64,000 nucleotides of DNA from UBA2256 sp964531105 (lineage in GTDB: Bacteria; Spirochaetota; Spirochaetia; Treponematales; Rectinemataceae), in assembly GCA_964531105.1 (NCBI GenBank), contig CAZHFN010000010.1, positions 1 through 64,000 of the forward strand, read 5' to 3'. The translations under genes and the position numbers were made by a program. A model generated the notes under the pieces. It searched no databases, had not been told where the DNA came from, and was given only the letters and a program-made list of their open reading frames with translations. Below are positions 44,352-51,918 of the stretch, piece after piece. Each line of letters opens with the position of its first letter. Within the stretch, counting starts at the first letter, position 1.

Positions 44352-45299
44352 TTAGCTGTACCGAATGCGCGGGTCGAGGGCGCCGTAGGCAATGTCGACC
44401 AGCAGGTTAATCGCCATGTAGAGCAGGGCGATGCAAAGGATAATTCCCTGAATGACCGGATAATCACGGCGCAAGACGGAGTCCACCACCAATTTTCCGA
44501 TGCCCGGGAGAGAAAAGACAGTTTCGGTCACCACAGTACCGGACACGAGGCCCGCGAAGGTAAAGCCCAGGGCCGAGACCAGGGAGTTCATGGAATTACG
44601 GAATACATGGAGCACATTCACCGCGGGCTCTTTCAAGCCCTTGGCCCGGGCGGTGCGCACATAGTCTTCCTTGAACACATCCAGCATCGAAGCCCGGGTA
44701 AGCCTGATAATCAGGGCAGAGTTGGGTGCCGACAAGGTAATGGCGGGCAATATGAGGTAACGCAGATTGCCCCAGTTACCGGATTGGAAAATAGAAGGAA
44801 AACCTGAACTGGGCAGCCATTTCAGCTTTACGGCAAAAAAGGTCATCAAGGTTAAACCCAACCAGAATGTAGGAATCGAGGCAAAGCCCATGCTGATGCC
44901 CGAAATGCTCTGGTCGAGCTTGGTACCGTAGCGAGTGGCTGAAAGGTAGCCCACCGGTATGCCGATAAAGAGGATCAATAAGAGGGTAAGCAGGGCGAGG
45001 AGTACACTGGTCTCGGCCCTGTTGCCTATTACAGCAAGCACGGGCTGACCAAAAAAGATAGAATTGCCCATGTTGCCCACCGCTAAACCGCCAATCCACT
45101 TTCCATATTGCACCCAGATAGGTTTATCCAGGCCCATTTCTTCCCTTACGGCGGCTACCTGTTCAGGGGTGGCCATATCGCCTAAAAGGATTTCGACGGG
45201 ATCTCCGGGAATGAGGTGCACGAAACCGAAGACCAGCACGGACACCAGGAACAGGGATGGGATCATCCCCACTATCCGTCTCAGCACGAACTTGAGCAT
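44352..45299 (-). CDS. Oligopeptide ABC transporter permease DppB/OppB
   Basis: Permease of 315 residues and first membrane subunit of the importer. It has the family N-terminus RIVGMIPSLFLVSVLVFGF, the LIPGDPVEILLG block and the EAA loop DYVRTARAKGLKEPAVNVLHVF. A strong hairpin lies between it and dppA, which could limit its expression relative to the receptor. Confidence 0.93.
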   Translation of the reverse strand: MLKFVLRRIVGMIPSLFLVSVLVFGFVHLIPGDPVEILLGDMATPEQVAAVREEMGLDKPIWVQYGKWIGGLAVGNMGNSIFFGQPVLAVIGNRAETSVLLALLTLLLILFIGIPVGYLSATRYGTKLDQSISGISMGFASIPTFWLGLTLMTFFAVKLKWLPSSGFPSIFQSGNWGNLRYLILPAITLSAPNSALIIRLTRASMLDVFKEDYVRTARAKGLKEPAVNVLHVFRNSMNSLVSALGFTFAGLVSGTVVTETVFSLPGIGKLVVDSVLRRDYPVIQGIILCIALLYMAINLLVDIAYGALDPRIRYS

Positions 45300-45330
45300 G
45301 CGTGTTGCTCCATTAATTGTGGAAAGAACC

Positions 45331-45369
45331 CGGGCACCCTTCTGCGGCCCTGCCGCAGAAGGGTGCCCG
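45331..45369 (-). promoter_or_regulatory. Strong intercistronic hairpin between dppA and dppB
   Basis: Perfect 17-bp stem with arms at 45331-45347 and 45353-45369 and a five-base loop. In the direction of transcription it is followed by a weak T-run (TTCTTT), so it looks like a leaky terminator or an mRNA-stabilising element, favouring a high level of the receptor gene. Confidence 0.7.
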
Positions 45370-45436
45370 AATCCAGATCAAGAAATGCCGAATCAAGCTT
45401 GCCAGTAAGGCTTTGAAGCTTTCGGCAAGGCTAATG

Positions 45437-46966
45437 CTATTTGAAGCTCACATTCCAGAACTTCGGCCAAATCAGCTGGGATTCGCCCAGGTTCTGCACC
45501 TTCGGGGAGTAGATATCGTAGGTATAGACATCGCCCACCTTGTGCACCGGCACCTGCGTGTAGATGAGTTTCTGCAGCTGAGCCCAGGAGTCCAGACGCT
45601 TCTTCTCATCCAGGGTGGAGGTGAATACCTGCGCCAGAGCCTGCTTTTCTGCAGTAGCCCACCAGCCGGGATAGGTGTCGCTCATGAAGCTGAAGAGAAT
45701 GGGATCGGGTACGAAGCCGTGGTGGGTAAAGAACATGTCCCACTGCTTGCCGTCGCCGCGCTTACTTACCAGGGTTGCCCAGTCATAGATCTGCAGGTCG
45801 ATATTGAAGCCCGCGTCCTTGAGCTGCTTGGTAAAGACAAGGCCGATATCGTTGTGGATTTTATAGGCCGAGGAAACCATGAAGACGATCTTCTCGCCCT
45901 TGTAACCGGCCTCTGCGGCCAGGGCTTTGGCCCGGGCTGCGTTGTTGGGGCTGTAGTTTTCCAGACCGGCGTTGTTGAACCAAGAAGTGCCCTTGGGCAT
46001 GAAGGAACCGTTGGCCGACCATAGATTCTTGGGGCCTACGGCAGCTTGGAGAGCGGCGGTGGTGTTCAGGGCGGTGAGCACCGCGACGCGGAGCTTGTAG
46101 TTGCCCACAAAGGGACCTTCGGTGGAATCGAAGAACATCAAGGGCATCAGGACGCCTTCGTTAACCAGGGTTACCACGGAAGGATCGCTGGAAAGCATTT
46201 CGTACAAATCGCCGGAGATCTGCTCGGCATAGTCGTAATCGCCGGCCTTGACGCCGTTGACACGGGTGCCCACGTCGCTGACAGGGATAAACTGGATCTG
46301 GTCGAACTGAGCCACGCGCTTGCCGCCGTAGCCGTCGGCAGCGTCGGTCCTGGCGACATAGTCCTTGAACTTCTCAAGAAGTATAAAACGGCCGGGGTTA
46401 CGCTGCACAAAGCGGTAGGGACCGGTACCAATATATTGGGTCTCGGCGATGGGCGTCTTGGTCGCGGGCTTGGCTATCTCCTCGGGATAGATTACCGGTC
46501 CGCCGTTGATGAAGGCTAAAAGGGTCTTCCAGGGCGCGAATACGTCTTTGAAGAAGAGTCTGACGGAGTACTTGGACGGGGCGTCGACCTTTTCGATATG
46601 CGCGAAGAGCACTGGACCGCGCACGCCATAGACGCCCCAGCGATTGAGGGAGGCGAGCACGTCGGCCGATGTCATTTCCTTGCCGTTGTGGAACTTCACC
46701 CCCTGCCTGAGAGTGAGGGTGATGGTTTTGCCGTCGGCGGAGATAGTCTCTTTTTCTACAAGCATCGGCACTGGATCGTAGCTCTTGTTAAAGGTATACA
46801 GACCCTCAAACACGTGCTGGGCGATAGTTGTCGCCTGATCAGAGGTAATCACCTGCTGGTCGAGACTGGGTGGCTCTGCGATGGTCGCATACCTGAAGGT
46901 AGCGGCGCTTGCCGTCATCGTCACTAAAATGAGTGCGATGGCGAGGATTGTCCGTTTCAGTTTCAT
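45437..46966 (-). CDS. Oligopeptide-type substrate-binding protein DppA/OppA
   Basis: Periplasmic receptor of 509 residues in the SBP_bac_5 family. The signal peptide ends TASA-AT (about residue 21). The typical opening YATIAEPPSLDQQ and VKFHNGKEMTSADV are present. The ligand may be a peptide, but many members bind opines, glycosides or amino-sugar conjugates, and the neighbouring amidohydrolase and SelA-like genes favour such a ligand. It heads the dppABCDF operon and has a promoter near consensus. Confidence 0.93.
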   Translation of the reverse strand: MKLKRTILAIALILVTMTASAATFRYATIAEPPSLDQQVITSDQATTIAQHVFEGLYTFNKSYDPVPMLVEKETISADGKTITLTLRQGVKFHNGKEMTSADVLASLNRWGVYGVRGPVLFAHIEKVDAPSKYSVRLFFKDVFAPWKTLLAFINGGPVIYPEEIAKPATKTPIAETQYIGTGPYRFVQRNPGRFILLEKFKDYVARTDAADGYGGKRVAQFDQIQFIPVSDVGTRVNGVKAGDYDYAEQISGDLYEMLSSDPSVVTLVNEGVLMPLMFFDSTEGPFVGNYKLRVAVLTALNTTAALQAAVGPKNLWSANGSFMPKGTSWFNNAGLENYSPNNAARAKALAAEAGYKGEKIVFMVSSAYKIHNDIGLVFTKQLKDAGFNIDLQIYDWATLVSKRGDGKQWDMFFTHHGFVPDPILFSFMSDTYPGWWATAEKQALAQVFTSTLDEKKRLDSWAQLQKLIYTQVPVHKVGDVYTYDIYSPKVQNLGESQLIWPKFWNVSFK

Positions 46967-47014
46967 TTCTGCCTCCTGAAATAATGATGCCTTTTCTTTT
47001 ATGACACGGCTTAA

Positions 47015-47097
47015 AGTATACTCTATAGTATCCCCCTGTCAAATTAAAAATGAAACTAAGTTTCATAATTGACGAATCATCGGGGAGGCTCTACACT
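47015..47097. promoter_or_regulatory. Divergent promoters with central KdgR/IclR-like operator
   Basis: For dppA (minus): TTGACA (47037-47042) and TATACT (47015-47020), 16 bp apart. For the amidohydrolase (plus): TTGACG (47069-47074) and TACACT (47092-47097), 17 bp apart. Between the two -35 boxes is a perfect palindrome ATGAAACT-A-AGTTTCAT (47050-47066), resembling KdgR-type operators and sharing half-sites with 40105-40124. One regulator could control both units. Confidence 0.65.
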
Positions 47098-47114
47098 TCA
47101 GTCAGGAGTGAACC

Positions 47115-48353
47115 ATGGACAATACCAGGCAGTATTCGTTGCTTATAAAAGGCGGAAGAGTGCTGGATCCGGCGAACAGGATCGACAGGATCGCCGATAT
47201 CGGAATACAGGATGGCAAGATAGCGGAGATAGGATCCGCTCTCCAACCCGGTCCTGAAACGAAGGTGATAGACGCCAAGGGCTGCCTAGTTACCGCAGGC
47301 CTGGTGGACATTCACACCCATTTGTTCGCATCGGCTCTTGTGCCCGACGCCTGGGCGGGGGACAACAGCATCTACCCCGATGGTTTCAGCTTCAGAACCG
47401 GCGTCACCACCATGGTGGACGCAGGCTCCGCCGGAGCCAGGAATTTTGCCCATTTCCGCGGTACTGTCATAGACAGGGCCAAGACCAGGGTATTCTCCTT
47501 CGTCAATATTGCCAGCCACGGCATGATCAGCGACGCGCTGGAACAGGAAGCCAACGTCTTCGACGCGGACAAAACCGCGGCCATGGCCAAGGAGCACTCC
47601 GATGTAGTGGTGGGCATAAAGAGCGCCCATTACTGGAAGCCCGACTGGCTTTCGGTGGATTCGGCCCTGGAAGCCGGGGAGAAATCAGGCCTGCCCATCA
47701 TGGTGGACTTCGGCTATTTCAGAAAGGAAAGGCCCTACTGGGAACTCGTGGGCGAAAAACTAAGGCCCGGCGACTTCTCCACCCACTGCTTCCGGGGTCC
47801 AGTACCGGTAATCGACGAGGCAGGCTACGTGTACGACTACCTCTTCAAAGCCCGCAAGCGGGGCGTGCTCTTCGACCTGGGCCACGGCGCCGGTAGCTTC
47901 CTCTTCCGCAACGCCGTAACCGCCCTGGCTCAGGGCTTTCCCCCTGACACTATCTCCACCGACCTCCACGTGCTCAGCATGAATCGTCATCTTATGGACA
48001 TGCCCACCACTATTTCCAAGCTTCTGGCGGCGGGCATGGGCTTGAGCGAAGCCATCGAACGCTCCACATCCATTCCGGCAAAACTGATCGGCCACCCCGA
48101 ACTCGGCACTCTCGCCAAGGGCGCCCTGGCGGATATCGCCGTATGGAATCTACTGGAAGGGGATTTTGGCTTCACCGATTCGGTAAACGGCCTGCTACGC
48201 GGAAAACAGCGCCTGATGTGCGAATTTACCACCCTTGGGGGTGAAATTGTGTGGGACTGGAACGGCCGCGCCGGTGTGGACTACAAAACCCTGCCCGCCG
48301 ATGCGGGAATAAGGGAAAATCTGGAATTCCTGGTGCGCCCTGGCTGCTGTTAA
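47115..48353 (+). CDS. Amidohydrolase/deacetylase (dihydroorotase-like, EF_0837 group)
   Basis: Metal-dependent cyclic amidohydrolase of 412 residues. The first metal motif is DIHTHLF, a carboxylated-Lys region follows in VVVGIKSAHYW, then other ligands in GHGAGSF and STDLHV. The architecture matches the uncharacterised amidohydrolase/deacetylase family found beside SelA-like PLP enzymes (EF_0837 next to EF_0838). It may remove an acyl group from an imported amino acid or amino-sugar acid before ammonia elimination. AGGAG precedes the ATG. A bidirectional terminator follows. Confidence 0.82.
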   Translation: MDNTRQYSLLIKGGRVLDPANRIDRIADIGIQDGKIAEIGSALQPGPETKVIDAKGCLVTAGLVDIHTHLFASALVPDAWAGDNSIYPDGFSFRTGVTTMVDAGSAGARNFAHFRGTVIDRAKTRVFSFVNIASHGMISDALEQEANVFDADKTAAMAKEHSDVVVGIKSAHYWKPDWLSVDSALEAGEKSGLPIMVDFGYFRKERPYWELVGEKLRPGDFSTHCFRGPVPVIDEAGYVYDYLFKARKRGVLFDLGHGAGSFLFRNAVTALAQGFPPDTISTDLHVLSMNRHLMDMPTTISKLLAAGMGLSEAIERSTSIPAKLIGHPELGTLAKGALADIAVWNLLEGDFGFTDSVNGLLRGKQRLMCEFTTLGGEIVWDWNGRAGVDYKTLPADAGIRENLEFLVRPGCC

Positions 48354-48404
48354 GTATCGACAGGATAACACGATATACAAGATTAGCAAGAAAAGTCGCT
48401 AAAT

Positions 48405-48450
48405 AGATAAAGGCCGCCTCATGAGAAGCGGCCTTTATCTTTAAAAATTT
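48405..48450. terminator. Bidirectional terminator between amidohydrolase and enolase genes
   Basis: Thirteen-base arms, 48405-48417 (AGATAAAGGCCGC) and 48428-48440, loop of ten, followed by TTTAAAAATTTT. It serves the rightward amidohydrolase transcript and probably the leftward enolase transcript. Confidence 0.8.
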
Positions 48451-48453
48451 TCT

Positions 48454-48504
48454 GGACGCTTACGACAGAATCCAGTAAATCATTGAAATTCTGTCGTCCT
48501 GTCC
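48454..48504. terminator. Second stem-loop downstream of enolase
   Basis: ACGACAGAAT (48462-48471) pairs with ATTCTGTCGT (48488-48497), with outer GGAC/GTCC (48454-48457/48501-48504). It lies eight bases past the enolase stop. It may protect the 3' end of that mRNA, as the adjacent hairpin has the clearer T-run. Confidence 0.5.
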
Positions 48505-48511
48505 AATATTT

Positions 48512-49810
48512 TCAGCCTCTTACGTTGTAAAAAACTTTCTTTCCCCAATACTCCGCGATGCCTTCCATCTCGTCTTCAATGCGCATCAGCTGGTTGTACT
48601 TGCAGATGCGGTCGGTACGGGACATGGAGCCGGTCTTGATCTGGCCGGTTTCCTTGGCCACCGTGAGGTCGGCGATGAAGGAATCCTCTGTCTCGCCCGA
48701 GCGGTGAGAGACAACTGCGGTGTAACCCACGCGCTTGGCCATATCGATGGCTTCGATCGTCTCGGTGACCGTGCCGATCTGGTTGAGCTTTATGAGGATG
48801 GAGTTGCAGGCGCCCATATCAATGCCCTTCTCCAGGCGCTTGGTGTTGGTGACGAAGAAGTCGTCGCCCATGATCTGGATCTTGCCGCCTAAGGCCTTGG
48901 TGAGCTTGACGTAGCCTTCCCAGTCGTTCTGGTCCAGACCGTCCTCGATGGAGATGATGGGGTATTTGTTTACCCATTTGGTATAGAGCTCGATCATTTC
49001 GTCGGCGGTAAAGAGCTTGTCGGGATTGGTCTTCCAGAACTTGTAACCCTTGCGACCGCCCTCGTCGAATAGCTCGCTGGAGGCGCAGTCTAAAGCGATG
49101 GCGATCTGCTCGCCGGGCTTATAGCCGGCCTTCTCGATAGCCTTCATGATGAACTGCAGGGCTTCCTCGTTGTCCAGATTGGGAGCGAAACCGCCCTCGT
49201 CGCCCACGGAGGTGTTGTGGCCCGCGCCCTTCAAGAGGTTCTTCAGGTTGTGGAACACCTCGGCGGTCATGCGCACCGCCTCGCGGAAGCTTCCAGCGCC
49301 TACGGGCATGACCATGAACTCCTGGAAATCGATCTTGTTGTCGGCGTGCTTGCCGCCGTTGATGATATTGGCCATGGGCACGGGCAGGAGGGTGGTGTGC
49401 GCACCGCCCAAGTACTTGTACAGAGGAAGCCCCAGGTACTCGGCCGCCGCCCTAGCCACCGCCATGGACACGCCCAGAATGGCATTAGCGCCCAGCTTGC
49501 CCTTGTTCTCGGTACCGTCCAGCTCAATCATCGTGCGGTCGATATCCACCTGCTCCAGGGCATCCAGGCCGCAGATCTCGCCGGCGATAGCGGTGTTCAC
49601 GTTCTCCACCGCCTTGAGCACGCCCTTGCCCAGGTAGCGCTTCTTGTCCCCGTCCCGCAGCTCCACGGCTTCGTACTCCCCAGTGCTCGCGCCCGATGGA
49701 ACAGCCGCGCGCCCCAGGGTGCCATCCTCCAGCACAACATCGACTTCCACCGTGGGATTGCCCCGGGAATCCAGAACCTCTCTGGCCTCTACATATTCGA
49801 TAACGCTCAT
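48512..49810 (-). CDS. eno: Enolase
   Basis: Glycolytic enzyme converting 2-phosphoglycerate to phosphoenolpyruvate. The 432 residues contain the N-terminal AREVLDSRGNPTVEVDV, SGASTGEYEAVELRDGD, the catalytic Lys region and the C-terminal signature LIKLNQIGTVTETI with SHRSGETED. The ATG at 49810 is preceded by AAAGGAG. A longer frame to 49846 lacks support. Sequence is G+C-rich and codon-biased, consistent with high expression. Confidence 0.97.
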   Translation of the reverse strand: MSVIEYVEAREVLDSRGNPTVEVDVVLEDGTLGRAAVPSGASTGEYEAVELRDGDKKRYLGKGVLKAVENVNTAIAGEICGLDALEQVDIDRTMIELDGTENKGKLGANAILGVSMAVARAAAEYLGLPLYKYLGGAHTTLLPVPMANIINGGKHADNKIDFQEFMVMPVGAGSFREAVRMTAEVFHNLKNLLKGAGHNTSVGDEGGFAPNLDNEEALQFIMKAIEKAGYKPGEQIAIALDCASSELFDEGGRKGYKFWKTNPDKLFTADEMIELYTKWVNKYPIISIEDGLDQNDWEGYVKLTKALGGKIQIMGDDFFVTNTKRLEKGIDMGACNSILIKLNQIGTVTETIEAIDMAKRVGYTAVVSHRSGETEDSFIADLTVAKETGQIKTGSMSRTDRICKYNQLMRIEDEMEGIAEYWGKKVFYNVRG

Positions 49811-49892
49811 AGTGTTCTCCTTTATAAGAGTTTCGCCCCTGAACAATAGCGTTCAGGGGGGTTCTGGTCAAGAATGGACGCCAGCCAACAGC

Positions 49893-51764
49893 CTAAGCCT
49901 TAGCGCCGTGAGCCCGCAACTCATCCCTATCCGCCTTCATAGCCTTAGGCTCGGGCACTGGCTTGGACCAGAGGTAGCCCTGGCCGAAATCGAAGCCGAG
50001 GGAAATGGCCAGGTCGGCGCATGTCTGGTTTTCAATGCCTTCGGCCACGGTGAGGGCGCCGATGTCCCGACAGAAGCGTACAAGACCCTGGACGAGGGTA
50101 GCTTCGGCCTTGCTGCTACGCGAACTTCTGAGCATAGACTTGTCGAACTTGACGATATCGACGGGCAAGGTGAGAAGGCGTGAATAATTGGAATAGCCTG
50201 TGCCAAAATCGTCTATTGCGATAAGACAGCCCGCATCCCTGAGCGTATTCAGTATCTGGAGGCGCTGGCCTTCAAGCACAGCAAAATCGCTTTCCAGTAT
50301 CTCCAGTATAAACGCGGAACCAGCTTCTTTTGCCTTGCGGACACCATCTTCAAGGGCGATACAGAATTCTTTTCTTTCAAGATCGCGCAACGCAATATTT
50401 ACCGAAACTGGTCCGCCCTGTCCGCAAGCCATGGAGCAGGTTTTTGCAAAGACGAAATCCTCTATTGCAGCCCAGTGCCCCGTTACCGATGCCAGGGCCA
50501 TAAAGCGGGTGGGTTCTTCATAGGTTTCGCCCTTACCCTTGAAACGCACCAAGGCCTCGTTGAACGCCACCTTTCCCGATGATAAAGAAATCACCGGTTG
50601 ATACAAGACCGTAAGCGTCTTTTCCGAAACGTTGCGCGACAGCGTAATAAGATCGGCTATAGCAATTTCAGATTCGCTAGCCTTGCTCCAAGTATTCGAG
50701 TAAAGAGCTGAATCCAGGCTATTACGCTCCGCCATATCCAAGGCATCCTCTGCCTCATCCAAAGACCTGTCGGCGTTACCATCCTCCACCAGCGTATAGC
50801 CTATCCTGTAGCTGAGTTCAATGTTCTTGCCCTGGAATACCAGTGGACCTCGCAAGATTTCTTTAAGCTTTTCAGCGATGATATTCACCAACTCATCCCG
50901 TTCAAGAGCATGGATAAAGCCAAAATCGTGGCCTCTCATGCGGAACGCCCTGCCCCCTAAACGTTTCTCGGCTTCCTTAAGCCGTGATGCGACAATAGAC
51001 AGCACTTCGGTAGATACCGAGTAACCGAAAAGCGAGGAGAGTTCCCGAAAATTGCTCACTGCGATAAGACTCACAAAGGTAGGCTCACCCTTCTTGAGCG
51101 CCTGCTTGAATACCACCAGCGAAGGCAGCCCCGTCGCCTTGTCCTTTACGATATTCTCCGCGAGCTCGGTGAGGTAGCTTTCCATCTGTATCCTGATCAG
51201 GTAGCGGAGGAACCAGAGCACGAAAAAGGTGGTGTGCAGGATCTGGATAACCCTGGGAGAAAAGTCGCGAAGCCACGACGAAGGATACCCAACAAGGTAC
51301 GAGAAGAGTGTAGCCGCCACGACCAGGATCGCATAGACAAACCAATGCCAATACCATCGCGGCGGAGCAAGGCTGTCAAATATAGGAACCATGCAGAGCA
51401 GAAAAATAATGTAGGTATGATTGTTACCAGGATCGAAGGCGCCCCAGGCATAGGCCAGGGGATATGCGGCAAGCACGAAGGTGATGAGGACTTCCAGCCC
51501 TCGAGGAGAAAGCCGCCGCGAAGCTATAAAACCCGCAAGCAAAACGGCCTCGAGGAGCAGGAACGAAACCATATCCATGCTCTCGCGCAAGCGCCAGGAA
51601 TTCAGGGCCATGAGGAGGCGGAAGGCAAAGCCGACGAGAAAAGCGACACTCAGAAAGCGCCGACGGTACATATCGGCTCTGTCGCGGATGGTTGCCTGCC
51701 ACGAGTCTCTGCTTTGGCTGAGGCGCTTAAGGAAAGGCTCAGGACGTCCGGGCACGAAACTCAC
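49893..51764 (-). CDS. Membrane EAL phosphodiesterase with degenerate GGDEF domain
   Basis: Cyclic-di-GMP protein of 623 residues. Four to six hydrophobic helices cover about residues 38-195. The GGDEF domain (about 205-360) has RGHDF in place of GGDEF, so cyclase activity is probably lost. The EAL domain (about 370-615) keeps FNEALVRF, SVNIALRDL, EILESDF, IDDFGTGYS, VKFDKS and VAEGIE, with GFDFGQGY near the end, so it should hydrolyse c-di-GMP. The start is GTG at 51764 with GGGAGG seven bases upstream. The degenerate GGDEF domain may sense GTP. Confidence 0.9.
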   Translation of the reverse strand: MSFVPGRPEPFLKRLSQSRDSWQATIRDRADMYRRRFLSVAFLVGFAFRLLMALNSWRLRESMDMVSFLLLEAVLLAGFIASRRLSPRGLEVLITFVLAAYPLAYAWGAFDPGNNHTYIIFLLCMVPIFDSLAPPRWYWHWFVYAILVVAATLFSYLVGYPSSWLRDFSPRVIQILHTTFFVLWFLRYLIRIQMESYLTELAENIVKDKATGLPSLVVFKQALKKGEPTFVSLIAVSNFRELSSLFGYSVSTEVLSIVASRLKEAEKRLGGRAFRMRGHDFGFIHALERDELVNIIAEKLKEILRGPLVFQGKNIELSYRIGYTLVEDGNADRSLDEAEDALDMAERNSLDSALYSNTWSKASESEIAIADLITLSRNVSEKTLTVLYQPVISLSSGKVAFNEALVRFKGKGETYEEPTRFMALASVTGHWAAIEDFVFAKTCSMACGQGGPVSVNIALRDLERKEFCIALEDGVRKAKEAGSAFILEILESDFAVLEGQRLQILNTLRDAGCLIAIDDFGTGYSNYSRLLTLPVDIVKFDKSMLRSSRSSKAEATLVQGLVRFCRDIGALTVAEGIENQTCADLAISLGFDFGQGYLWSKPVPEPKAMKADRDELRAHGAKA

Positions 51765-51918
51765 CGCCAAGCCTCCCGCGGAACCCCGCCCTGTTGCGCG
51801 AGTTAATATTCCGGTATCAGGATATAGCTTGGCCAGGCCGCGGTCAAGGAAATACCATCCGGCCTGCTAGTGCGTCACAAACTTGCGTTTTGGCCGGACT
51901 TCACCTACGCTTGGGCCT

